Source: CAVTLG01 sp963735495
Lineage (GTDB): Bacteria > Chloroflexota > Ktedonobacteria > Ktedonobacterales > Ktedonobacteraceae
Assembly: GCA_963735495.1 (NCBI GenBank)
Contig: CAVTLG010000009.1
Location: 930,001 to 994,000, forward strand
DNA length: 64,000 nucleotides
Direction of reading: 5' to 3'
The position numbers and the translations under genes were made by a program. Below, piece after piece: positions 29,590 through 37,494 of this stretch (its first letter is position 1; each line of letters starts with the position of its first letter). The notes under the pieces are model-generated. The model saw nothing but the letters and a program-made list of their open reading frames with translations, ran no database searches and was not told the DNA's origin.

Positions 29590-30752
29590 CGGCTTATCCT
29601 CCCTTCGGCAAGCGCCTCATAGTTCTCAGCGAGATCGGCAGTCGTGGGTGGCTCCTGCCGGTACCTGGCATCATAGAGATGGCAGGCAGCTAGTTGTCCG
29701 GGAGCCTCAGATATCGCAGGTCGGAGCACTGGTCTGACGGTCGAGCACGCATCAAAAGCAAGTGGGCAGCGTGGTTGAAAAGGACAGCCAGGCGGCAGAT
29801 TGCGTAAATCAGGCGGCGAACCGGGGATACCCACCATTTTGCGGCGTGGTCCTTGCAGCTTAGGGAACGAGTTCAGCAGCCCATAGCTATATGGATGACG
29901 CGGATGCAGGCCCATATCATCGCGTGACGCCGTCTCGATCAGCTTGCCCGCATACATAATCGCAATCTTATCAACGAGTTCGAGCAACAGAGAAAGATCA
30001 TGCGTGATAAAGATCAGGGACATACCGAGATCCTTGCACAGATCAGTGATTAATTGCAAGATCTCACGTTGCACCACAACATCCAGTGCCGTCGTGGGCT
30101 CATCCATAATAATCAGTTCCGGGTTCAGCGCCAGCGCGATGGCAATCACCGCGCGCTGGCGCATACCACCACTGAGTTCATGCGGATAACTATTAATACG
30201 ATCAGCGGCAATACCCACACGCTGTAAAAGCTCAATCGCCCGTTTTTTCTGTGTATCGCGCCCCATCTCGGGTCGATGAAAGCGGAACACATCCATAATT
30301 TGCGTCCCGATGGTCAGAACAGGATTCAAGGCATTCATCGCACTCTGGAAAACGATAGCCAACTCATCCCAGCGGAACGCCCGCAATTGCGCAGGCGATA
30401 ACTGTAACACATCCACGGTATCGGTCGCATCTAGCGTATCCAGGCCGTTGTGGTTCTGCTTCGCATGCTTCAACGAAGAAAAACGGACGGCCCCATCTTT
30501 CCCCTCGCGTACGGGTGGAGAGTAGAGTACTTTCCCATTGGTGATGAGCGCAGGTGGATGAAGCAGGTGCGCGACAGCATAGGCCAACGTCGATTTTCCG
30601 CTCCCGCTCTCGCCAGCCAGGCCGAGAATCTCGCCGCGCTGCAACGTAAAGCTCACATTGTCTACCGCGTGCACCTGACCACTGGCCGCGAGATAGTCAA
30701 CGCTGACATTTTCGACCTGAAGCAGTGTCTCTTTCCATACAGCCGTTGTCAT
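29586..30752 (-). CDS. ABC transporter ATP-binding protein (DppD/OppD type)
   Basis: A 388-residue ATPase that powers the permease pair encoded upstream. Walker A is GESGSGKSTLAYAVAHLL, the ABC signature is ELSGGMRQRAVIAIALALNP and Walker B is IIMDEPTTALDVV. The C-terminal oligopeptide/dipeptide transporter domain has GCPFQPRCPLAFDAC. An insertion of about 40 residues lies between Walker A and the Q-loop (around PPVREGKDGAVRFSSLKH), longer than is usual. It overlaps both neighbouring genes by 4 bases, so translation is coupled. Confidence 0.93.
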   Translation of the reverse strand: MTTAVWKETLLQVENVSVDYLAASGQVHAVDNVSFTLQRGEILGLAGESGSGKSTLAYAVAHLLHPPALITNGKVLYSPPVREGKDGAVRFSSLKHAKQNHNGLDTLDATDTVDVLQLSPAQLRAFRWDELAIVFQSAMNALNPVLTIGTQIMDVFRFHRPEMGRDTQKKRAIELLQRVGIAADRINSYPHELSGGMRQRAVIAIALALNPELIIMDEPTTALDVVVQREILQLITDLCKDLGMSLIFITHDLSLLLELVDKIAIMYAGKLIETASRDDMGLHPRHPYSYGLLNSFPKLQGPRRKMVGIPGSPPDLRNLPPGCPFQPRCPLAFDACSTVRPVLRPAISEAPGQLAACHLYDARYRQEPPTTADLAENYEALAEGRISR

Positions 30753-31858
30753 GATGCCACCGCCTTCTTGCCACTCAACGCCTTGTGTTTGCGAGCCTTC
30801 ACCTGCACATTGCGCTCGGTGCGCAGACGTGGATTGGCGATCTCGTCAATGCCGAAATTGACCAGCGAGAGTCCAGCCGCCACAAGAGCGACACAGAGAC
30901 CCGGCGGGATGATCCACCACCAGGCACCCAGGAAGAGCGCATCACTATTCTGTGCCCAGAACAGCATGGTACCCCAACTGGGATCATTGGCACCCAGGCC
31001 CAGATATTCCAGGCCGACCGTCGCCACAAGCACGTAGATGACTGTGCCAATCAGGGCCGCCGCAACAATGGAGATCTCATTGGGCAAAATCTCGAAGAAG
31101 ATGATGCGCCAGGTACGCTCTCCACTCGCGCGCGCGGCTTCCACGAAATCGCGGTTACGCATTGAGAGCGTCTGTGCGCGCAGCACACGTGCGTTATAGG
31201 ACCAGCCAGTCAGCGTGATAACCACAGAGACCACAATCAACCCTTTGACCGGGAAGAATGCGGCGAGAATGATCGCCAGAGGGAAACCCGGCAACAAGAG
31301 AAAGACATTGATGATCAGCGAGATGACATCATCGATAGCGCCTCCAAAGTAGCCAGCGACCAGGCCAATAGCCGTTGAAATGAGGGTGACGATCACGCCG
31401 GTCAAAAAGCCCCAGAAGAGCGAACCACGTGTGCCATACATCAGTTGCGCAAAGACATCTTGCCCGGTCAGTGTCGTCCCCAACCAGTGATTGGCCGAGG
31501 GATAATCAAGCGTATCAGCGGTCAACGCATTGGGGTCCTGCCGCGTCAAGAGCGGACCAAAAATGGCGATCAGTATAAAAAGAGTAACGATCACCAGGCC
31601 AACGGCCATCTTGCGATTCGAAGTAATTAAGCGCCAGAAATCGCGCAACCTGGCGCCTGCGGGTGTAGATGCAGCGGGCGCTGAGAGTCTGTCTTCTCCT
31701 AACGGAGCCGCACTTACCCCTCCAGTGGAGATAACCTTGTCTGGACGTTCCTCATCCAGCGAGATGGCCCGGTCTCCAGATTCTGTAATCACTGCTGATT
31801 CCTGTGGTTGCTGCTCTTCTGGAACTGGAAATGGTTGTGAAGATGTTGATGAACTCAC
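30749..31858 (-). CDS. ABC transporter permease (DppC/OppC type)
   Basis: A 369-residue inner-membrane subunit. After a polar, Ser/Glu-rich cytoplasmic tail of about 65 residues come the OppC N-terminal helix (NRKMAVGLVIVTLFILIAIF) and GTTLTGQDVFAQLMYGTRGS. The EAA loop is EAARASGERTWRIIFFEILP and the last helices end before a basic tail. It pairs with the DppB-type permease gene that ends 5 bases upstream. Confidence 0.93.
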   Translation of the reverse strand: MSSSTSSQPFPVPEEQQPQESAVITESGDRAISLDEERPDKVISTGGVSAAPLGEDRLSAPAASTPAGARLRDFWRLITSNRKMAVGLVIVTLFILIAIFGPLLTRQDPNALTADTLDYPSANHWLGTTLTGQDVFAQLMYGTRGSLFWGFLTGVIVTLISTAIGLVAGYFGGAIDDVISLIINVFLLLPGFPLAIILAAFFPVKGLIVVSVVITLTGWSYNARVLRAQTLSMRNRDFVEAARASGERTWRIIFFEILPNEISIVAAALIGTVIYVLVATVGLEYLGLGANDPSWGTMLFWAQNSDALFLGAWWWIIPPGLCVALVAAGLSLVNFGIDEIANPRLRTERNVQVKARKHKALSGKKAVAS

Positions 31859-31863
31859 GGTTG

Positions 31864-32850
31864 CTAACTCCTTGCCTGGCGTACACGCGGATCGAGGATA
31901 ACATAAATCAGGTCAACCAGGAAATTGGCGACCAACACTGCCAGCGTTAGCATCAAGAAGATCCCTTGCATTAAAGCATAATCGGAGTCCTGGACAGCCT
32001 GCAAAAGCGAGAAGCCAATGCCAGGGTAGGAAAAGACAATCTCAATCAGCAACTGACCGGTGACAACCGTACCCAACGCGATAGCAAAGCCAGTAATATT
32101 CGGTAAGATGGCATTGCGCGCGGCATAAGCTAGCATCACATGGTGATCTGGCAGGCCTTTAGCCTCGGCCATCAGCACATAATCTTCAGAGAGCGTCGTG
32201 ACCATGGTGTTGCGCATGCCCAGCATCCAACCCGCGAGAGAGACAATCACGAAGGTAAAGGCTGGCAAGATGGCATGCCAGATAGCGTTCGTAATAAAAC
32301 CGAACGACCAGTCTGGTGTGAAACTGTTGGTGTCATACCCACCGTGTAAGGGAAACCAGCCCAACGTGAATGCAAAGAAGTACAGAAAGAGCAACGCCAG
32401 GAAAAATTGTGGGACGGCGGATAGAAATGTCAGCACAGGAGGAAGCAGGCCCTCAAGTAACGAACCACGTTTCCAGGCGACGATTGTGCCCAACAGGGTT
32501 CCTAATCCAAAGCTGATCAGCAGTGAGATGGTGACAAGGACCAGGGTCCAGGGTAGCTCCTGTCTGATCGCCGTCGTAACAGGTTCCATAGAATAGGCTA
32601 TCGAGTAGCCCAAATTACCGTGCAGGAGATTATTCAGGTATTGGAGATACTGCGACCAGAGTGGAGCATTGGTAACACCAAACTGTATCTCCAATGCATG
32701 CAGTGCCTGCGGGCCGATGCGCCCCTGATAGCGACCGATCATAAGCTCAGCGGGATTGCCCGGAGCCAGACGTGGAATAAGAAAATTCAAGGTGACAGAT
32801 GCCCATAACGCGATAAGATAGAAGCCAACGCGGCGGAGCAGGTGCCTCAT
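31864..32850 (-). CDS. ABC transporter permease (DppB/OppB type)
   Basis: A 328-residue inner-membrane subunit with six predicted helices. The ATG at 32850 was chosen because AAGGAG lies 8 bases upstream and the protein then begins with the usual MRHLLRRVGFYLIALWASVT. OppB landmarks are FLIPRLAPGNPAELMIGRYQ, GNLGYSI and the EAA-loop equivalent MAEAKGLPDHHVMLAYAARN followed by ILPN. It forms the substrate channel with the DppC-type subunit. Confidence 0.93.
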   Translation of the reverse strand: MRHLLRRVGFYLIALWASVTLNFLIPRLAPGNPAELMIGRYQGRIGPQALHALEIQFGVTNAPLWSQYLQYLNNLLHGNLGYSIAYSMEPVTTAIRQELPWTLVLVTISLLISFGLGTLLGTIVAWKRGSLLEGLLPPVLTFLSAVPQFFLALLFLYFFAFTLGWFPLHGGYDTNSFTPDWSFGFITNAIWHAILPAFTFVIVSLAGWMLGMRNTMVTTLSEDYVLMAEAKGLPDHHVMLAYAARNAILPNITGFAIALGTVVTGQLLIEIVFSYPGIGFSLLQAVQDSDYALMQGIFLMLTLAVLVANFLVDLIYVILDPRVRQARS

Positions 32851-32892
32851 AGGATAACTCCTTCTGATGGAGAGGAGAAGGTGGGCGGAGGC

Positions 32893-32988
32893 AAGCACCG
32901 CCCCTACCCATACTTACCAACTGGGTAGGGGCGTCACCTCGCGTGCGCCCGGGGGCAGAGAACAACCGCAAAGGATGGTCCCTACGCG
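32893..32988. repeat. Intergenic hairpin repeats between binding-protein and permease genes
   Basis: CGCCCCTACCCA and its exact complement TGGGTAGGGGCG form a 12-bp hairpin at about 32898-32932. A second copy of CCGCCCCTACCC follows at about 32996, and AACAACCGCAAAGGATGGTC ending CCTACGCG (32961-32988) belongs to the same dispersed hairpin family as 45327-45563. The hairpins may lower expression of the membrane subunits relative to the binding protein. Confidence 0.65.
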
Positions 32989-33019
32989 ACGTCTCCGCCC
33001 CTACCCCCTCCTCTTCAGG

Positions 33020-34723
33020 CTAAGAGACAGGTTTGAGCTGCTCGACCACATATTCGTTTTCAGGAGCCGTGTAGGGCGATGGTGCCGCGTACGCATTGCT
33101 TGCATCCGGCCAGCCGGTAAAGCGTGCCGTGCTATACTCGTACCAGAAAGCGCCATACAGCAGTGGGATCGAAGGAACATCATTCACCATGATCTTTTCC
33201 AGGCCAGCAATTGCTTGCTGCTGCGAGGTTGGGTCAGTGGTAGTTGCATACTGGTTGAGTAACTGGTCAGTTGTTGCATCGCTCCAACGCTCCCAGTTGG
33301 TGCTTGCTGTCTGACCGATTGGCGCGGTGTTTTTGCTACTCAAGAGGCCATTGTAGAAGTAGAACGGTGTTGGACCATTTGCACTCCAGCTAATTGACAT
33401 ATCATAGTTCCCGCTCTGCTCTGCCGTTTGATAGGAGTTTTGCGACATAGCATTCACGTTCACGCCGATACCAATGGCCTTAAGATTATTCTGGATAATC
33501 TGGCAGTCTGACACCCAGTCAGTCCAGCCCGTGACGACGTTCAAATTGAAAGAGAGCTTCTTGCCAGCCTTCGCATAGATGCCATCAGAACCCTTGGTGT
33601 AGCCAGCAGCCTGCATAGCGGTCTGCATCAATTGATTGGCCTGGCTCGTATTGACGCTGGTCGGAGTAAGGTTGGAGTAAGTCTGATCCAGCCAGCTCTG
33701 CTGACCCGGCAGGATCAAGCCGGTTGGGCTTGCCACGGCCTCGTAGCCGCTTTCACCAACCTGGGACATTTGCTCGTGATCCAGGGCATCGCTGATAGCC
33801 TGGCGGATAGGCAACTGGTTGAAAGGAAACTTGTCCAGATTCATATAGAGCATCACGACATTCGCAGACGTAAACCAGTAGTGGTTCTTTGTCGGATTGC
33901 GAGCGACAAAGGTTTGACCAATCTTTGGTGTGAAGAGTCCGACCCAGTCGAGGTTGCCACGGTCGAGATCCAACTCAACGGACTGGTTGCCATCGTAAGC
34001 CGGGTAGTTCAGCTCATCTACCTGAGGTTTGCCGGGTTGCCAGTAACTGGGATTCTTCTTGTAGCTGACTTGCTGCGGCGTAAACTTATCGAGCAGGTAG
34101 GGACCTGTGCCAATCGGGTTGGTATTGGTATACTTGGTCGGGTCGCCGACGCTTGCCCACAGGTGCTGCGGAACGATATAGGTCTGTCCACCTGCATACC
34201 AGAGAAGCGGTGAGTAGGATTGCTTTAAGGTCAGGACCACCGTCGTAGCACTAGGAGCTGTCACACTCTGTAAATAGCTCCAGAGACTATTTGTATCGGC
34301 AGCCGGATATTGTTTCAGCAGGTTGAAGGTAAATGCAACGTCATTGGCGCTAAAGGCTTGTCCATCGGACCACTTGACGCCCTGGCGAATGGTGAAGGTC
34401 AATGTTTTGGCGTCCGACGAGAACGTATAACTGCTTGCTAACCAGGGCTTGATCTGGCCATTAATCTGGTTGTACATAAGCAAGGTCTCATAGACCATAC
34501 CCTGCGTGCCAACGGTGGCAGAAGGCAATGCAAAAGGACTGAACGCTTGCGTGTAGTCTCCCACCGGGCTAGGTACAATCGTGAGAACACTTTTCGTCGC
34601 TGTTTTTGATGTAGAACTGCCACAAGCGGCAAACACAATACCAAAGATAACAAGGAGCGCTAAGAATAGAGCACCAGTGGTGGTCTTCGTCTTGAAGACA
34701 GCCGATAAAGAGGCGCGAGTCAT
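33020..34723 (-). CDS. Family-5 extracellular solute-binding lipoprotein
   Basis: A 567-residue ABC substrate-binding protein of the peptide/nickel/oligosaccharide class. The signal peptide has a hydrophobic core at about 17-32 and a lipobox with Cys34 (FAACGSS), so it is anchored outside the membrane. Family-5 landmarks include LTFTIRQGVKWSDGQAFSAN and DVAFTFNLLKQYP, then IGTGPYLLDKF and FPFNQLPIRQAISDALDHEQ. Family 5 members bind peptides or, in several bacteria, cello- and other beta-oligosaccharides. The LacI and GH1 neighbours favour an oligosaccharide here. Confidence 0.92.
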   Translation of the reverse strand: MTRASLSAVFKTKTTTGALFLALLVIFGIVFAACGSSTSKTATKSVLTIVPSPVGDYTQAFSPFALPSATVGTQGMVYETLLMYNQINGQIKPWLASSYTFSSDAKTLTFTIRQGVKWSDGQAFSANDVAFTFNLLKQYPAADTNSLWSYLQSVTAPSATTVVLTLKQSYSPLLWYAGGQTYIVPQHLWASVGDPTKYTNTNPIGTGPYLLDKFTPQQVSYKKNPSYWQPGKPQVDELNYPAYDGNQSVELDLDRGNLDWVGLFTPKIGQTFVARNPTKNHYWFTSANVVMLYMNLDKFPFNQLPIRQAISDALDHEQMSQVGESGYEAVASPTGLILPGQQSWLDQTYSNLTPTSVNTSQANQLMQTAMQAAGYTKGSDGIYAKAGKKLSFNLNVVTGWTDWVSDCQIIQNNLKAIGIGVNVNAMSQNSYQTAEQSGNYDMSISWSANGPTPFYFYNGLLSSKNTAPIGQTASTNWERWSDATTDQLLNQYATTTDPTSQQQAIAGLEKIMVNDVPSIPLLYGAFWYEYSTARFTGWPDASNAYAAPSPYTAPENEYVVEQLKPVS

Positions 34724-34786
34724 GATAAAACCTCCAATTCATTGAAGTTTTTTTCAAGCAGGATAACAAGATCATCCGTCGATCTT

Positions 34787-36160
34787 TCAACGTGCATCAG
34801 TAAGCGAACCACTAGACGCACGCACTACGAGACTGGTCGCCAATTGAATACGCACCGGCTCACGACCATCTTTCCGTTCCGCCCTACCATCTCGCTGAAC
34901 TGATGACGGAGTCACCGTTGCAACACCATCATGCAGAAATTGCTTCGATGAAGATTGCAGGTACTCTCCAGTACGCAGAGCAATTTCCGAGCTCAGATGG
35001 ATACCATCTCGCTTGTCTGGCTGCACTAGTGTCGGAACAATCTGGTCTCCAGGTTGTGATTGTCCAGAGGCTTCTTCTCCGGCTGCCTGATCGTAGAGAG
35101 ACTCGTTAGCAGCCAGGAGATCGAGTGCACTAGCGTCGTTGCCAGGCGAAAGAAGGACGTGATGAGAGGACAGGTCCACATCGGTCCCTGATGGGGATAC
35201 CCGATGTTTGTCAAGCATGGATAAAAGCAGCTTCATGCCAAGTTGACCCATTTTGTGGAAAGGTTGTCTCACAGTGGTGAGCGCGGGTTGTACAAAAGCA
35301 GATGACGAGATATCGTCGAAGCCCACTAGAGCAACATCTCCAGGGATATGGAGGCCATGTGCCTTAGCGGCACTGAATACTCCATAGGCCATCTGGTCAC
35401 TCGCCGCAAAAATAGCGGTTGGTCGGCGCTCCGGTGGCAAGGCGAAGAAGACGTTGGCGGCTGCTTGCCCTCCAGCCGTCTCGAAATCACCCTCCTGTAC
35501 GAGTAGCGGATCGACGAGGAGATGAGCATCTGCCATAGCCTGGCAGTAGCCTCTGTAGCGCTCGCACGAACAGAGGTGCCTCATCGGTCCCTGGATGTGG
35601 GCAATACGCCGATGGCCAAGCGCGATGAGATGATGAACGGCAGCATAGGCACCACTCTGATTGTCTGCGCCGACCCATGGCACAGCAGGTGGAATAACCT
35701 GGTCGTCGATCATCACCAGCGGAAATCCGCCATCGGTGTGTAAACGGGCCACATGCTCGCCCCATTGTCCTGGCAGAATCGCCAGCAGGCCAGCAGTGAG
35801 CTTTGAGGCCAGGATATGGTCGATGATATCACTCTTGTTATTTTCACGTGCCATGTCGTTGATGCTATAGAGGAGCAACTCGTATGGAGTGTTCGCAATA
35901 GCTTCGGCAACCCCGCGCATGATGTCCGGGATAAAAGGCCAGGCAAAGGAAGGAACCAGGACGCCTAGAAGGCGACTGCGACCACCAGCCAGGCCCGAGG
36001 CGGTGATGCTGGGCACAAATCCTACCTCTTCAACAATGCGCAGAACACGCTCACGTGTAGCAGGATCAACATTTGGCTTGTGATTTAAGACGCGCGAAAC
36101 AGTGGCATTCGATACACCTGCCAGGCGCGCAATATCATCGATGGTATGCTTTCCTGCCAT
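34787..36160 (-). CDS. LacI-family transcriptional regulator with inserted tail
   Basis: A 457-residue sugar-responsive repressor, about 110 longer than usual. The helix-turn-helix and hinge are canonical: TIDDIARLAGVSNATVSRVL then NHKPNVDP and ASGLAGGRSRLLGVLVPSF. The periplasmic-binding-like core is complete to MGQLGMKLLLSMLDKHR. The normal C-terminal block (VRIQLATSLVVRASS) comes only after about 90 extra hydrophilic residues (SLYDQAAGEEASGQSQPGDQ and following). It is the first gene of the sugar operon, and the tandem palindrome at 36350-36379 upstream is its likely operator. Confidence 0.92.
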   Translation of the reverse strand: MAGKHTIDDIARLAGVSNATVSRVLNHKPNVDPATRERVLRIVEEVGFVPSITASGLAGGRSRLLGVLVPSFAWPFIPDIMRGVAEAIANTPYELLLYSINDMARENNKSDIIDHILASKLTAGLLAILPGQWGEHVARLHTDGGFPLVMIDDQVIPPAVPWVGADNQSGAYAAVHHLIALGHRRIAHIQGPMRHLCSCERYRGYCQAMADAHLLVDPLLVQEGDFETAGGQAAANVFFALPPERRPTAIFAASDQMAYGVFSAAKAHGLHIPGDVALVGFDDISSSAFVQPALTTVRQPFHKMGQLGMKLLLSMLDKHRVSPSGTDVDLSSHHVLLSPGNDASALDLLAANESLYDQAAGEEASGQSQPGDQIVPTLVQPDKRDGIHLSSEIALRTGEYLQSSSKQFLHDGVATVTPSSVQRDGRAERKDGREPVRIQLATSLVVRASSGSLTDAR

Positions 36161-36674
36161 AACAAATCCCTATCTTTGAATGACAACATTGCCATTCCTG
36201 GAGTGACGCCGCGTGAAGGCATTTTCGGTAAACCAGTTAACAGGGAAAATAAAGCGTAACATCTCTTATTCCGGTTGCTGGTGAAGCTAGCGCTTCTATC
36301 TTCATTCAGACAGCCAGAAAAGTAGTATCTGTAGTTACTGGTTTTCCTTCATGTAAGCGCTTACGTAAGCGCTTACATGTAAGTATACTGATGAAAAAGA
36401 CCGCTGTCAAGAGTTTTTCTAGCAAATTCTCGCAGGCTGTTCTTTATCAGCTATCCAGCAGCAACAGGATAGACTCTTCGGTTGCCAAAAAGGACGCAAT
36501 GAGAGTTGGCAAAGCACGGCTGTAAATCCCTTCGCGCTCCAAGGGCATCATTTATGCGCCACAGAAGCCTCCAGGCGCCTTGGGACCACACAGAACTCCA
36601 GGAGAATCAAGGATATCGGACACCACCAGGGTGCCGTCGGACTCCAGGGTAACCGTCACTTTCGCACCAACGCC
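36161..36674. other. Region upstream of LacI gene
   Basis: Holds the double operator at 36350-36379. Beyond it are two short hairpins near the IscB element end, CCCTT/AAGGG near 36530 and GCGCC/GGCGC near 36555. A reverse-strand stretch without a start codon reads GVGAKVTVTLESDGTLVVSD then ILDSPGVLCGPKAP (about 36558-36670) and could be the tail of a gene interrupted by the IscB element. Nothing else is supported. Confidence 0.4.
36350..36379. promoter_or_regulatory. Tandem LacI-family operators in a 30-bp palindrome
   Basis: GTAAGCGCTTAC occurs at 36353-36364 and again immediately at 36365-36376. Each copy is a perfect palindrome with the GCGC-centred shape of LacI-family operators, and the pair with its CATG flanks forms one perfect 30-bp palindrome. 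It lies about 190 bases before the LacI start and probably autoregulates the whole operon. Confidence 0.85.
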
Positions 36675-37494
36675 TTTGCCATGATACCGGCGGCGCGGGT
36701 ACCCCCATGTTTCAACTGGGGGAGGAAGCGCTGCCCTCCTTTCTGATTGAAGTGGGAACTGGCTGCCGTGTTATCATCCAGCCCTGAGTGGGACGTGCGA
36801 TGCGCTCGACTTTGCGCGGTGTAACCTCCAAGAGCCTCTTGCCACTGATCACGTCTTTGATGACGAACGCCCCTTTCTCGCGTCGGCCTCCGATGTATCC
36901 GACCTGCCCTTTGGCCTGCACGATCTCGGTGAGCTTGAACCCATGGACCTTGCGAGGAGCCCAGCATTTATGCTCACTGTGCGGCCCGTTGAAGCGCTGA
37001 TAGTGGCCTCGTGGGAGGCAACGGATAGCATGGACCATCTCCAGAGGCGTGACCACCTCGCCCATCTCACAGGCAATGGCTACTGCATCATTGGCGTGCG
37101 ACTTGGGCAGGTGAAGCATCTGGATGCGTTTGTATTTCGTCTGATACCCATACGTGATACCTACCTGGCTCACTCCGAAGAACGCTTGCAGGTCTTGGAC
37201 CACGCTGGTTTTCATCGCAGAGACATGGGCTGCGTCTTTCAGGGGCTGGCGAGCCTGCGCCTGCAGAGCGGGAAAACCAAACTCCGCTGCCGTCTGCTGC
37301 GCTTTGCGCACGTTGCACGCATGGCGGGCCAGCGTTAGATTGCTCGCTCGGTTGCTTCCTCCTCTTGACTTCGGGACGAGATGTTCGATTTCCAATGGTA
37401 CCTCACACGCCTGACAATACGCGCATTTCCGCTGCCACTTCTCCAAGAGATATTCCCGATGGTGGGTTTGTTTTCTATTCAGGTGATGGCTTAC
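36675..37494 (-). mobile_element. Remnant of an IscB-bearing IS200/IS605-like element
   Basis: Contains the 3' two-thirds of an iscB gene and, at its end, the hairpin CCCCCA/TGGGGG (36702-36707 with 36717-36722) typical of the right end of IscB elements. The expected left end, guide-RNA region and first third of iscB are missing; the sequence runs directly into the DUF11 gene at 37494. Confidence 0.65.
36712..37494 (-). pseudogene. iscB: IscB RNA-guided endonuclease, N-terminally truncated
   Basis: The open frame begins near 37494 (SHHLNRKQTHHREYLLEKWQ) and covers about 260 residues. It keeps the HNH domain: CAYC, then LEIEHLVPKSRGGSNRASNL and ACNVRK. It also keeps the RuvC-III motif LPKSHANDAVAIAC and the C-terminal domain (CLPRGHYQRFNG). 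The PLMP domain, RuvC-I, bridge helix and RuvC-II are absent, so no functional RuvC site can form. The upstream omega-RNA region that would carry the guide scaffold is also gone. A TTG at 37446 is the first plausible start but is probably not used. Confidence 0.8.

Noticed and set aside
36712..37446. Functional HNH homing endonuclease
   Set aside because: Flanking RuvC-III and C-terminal IscB blocks and the element's right-end hairpin identify it as a truncated IscB, not a free-standing HNH enzyme.
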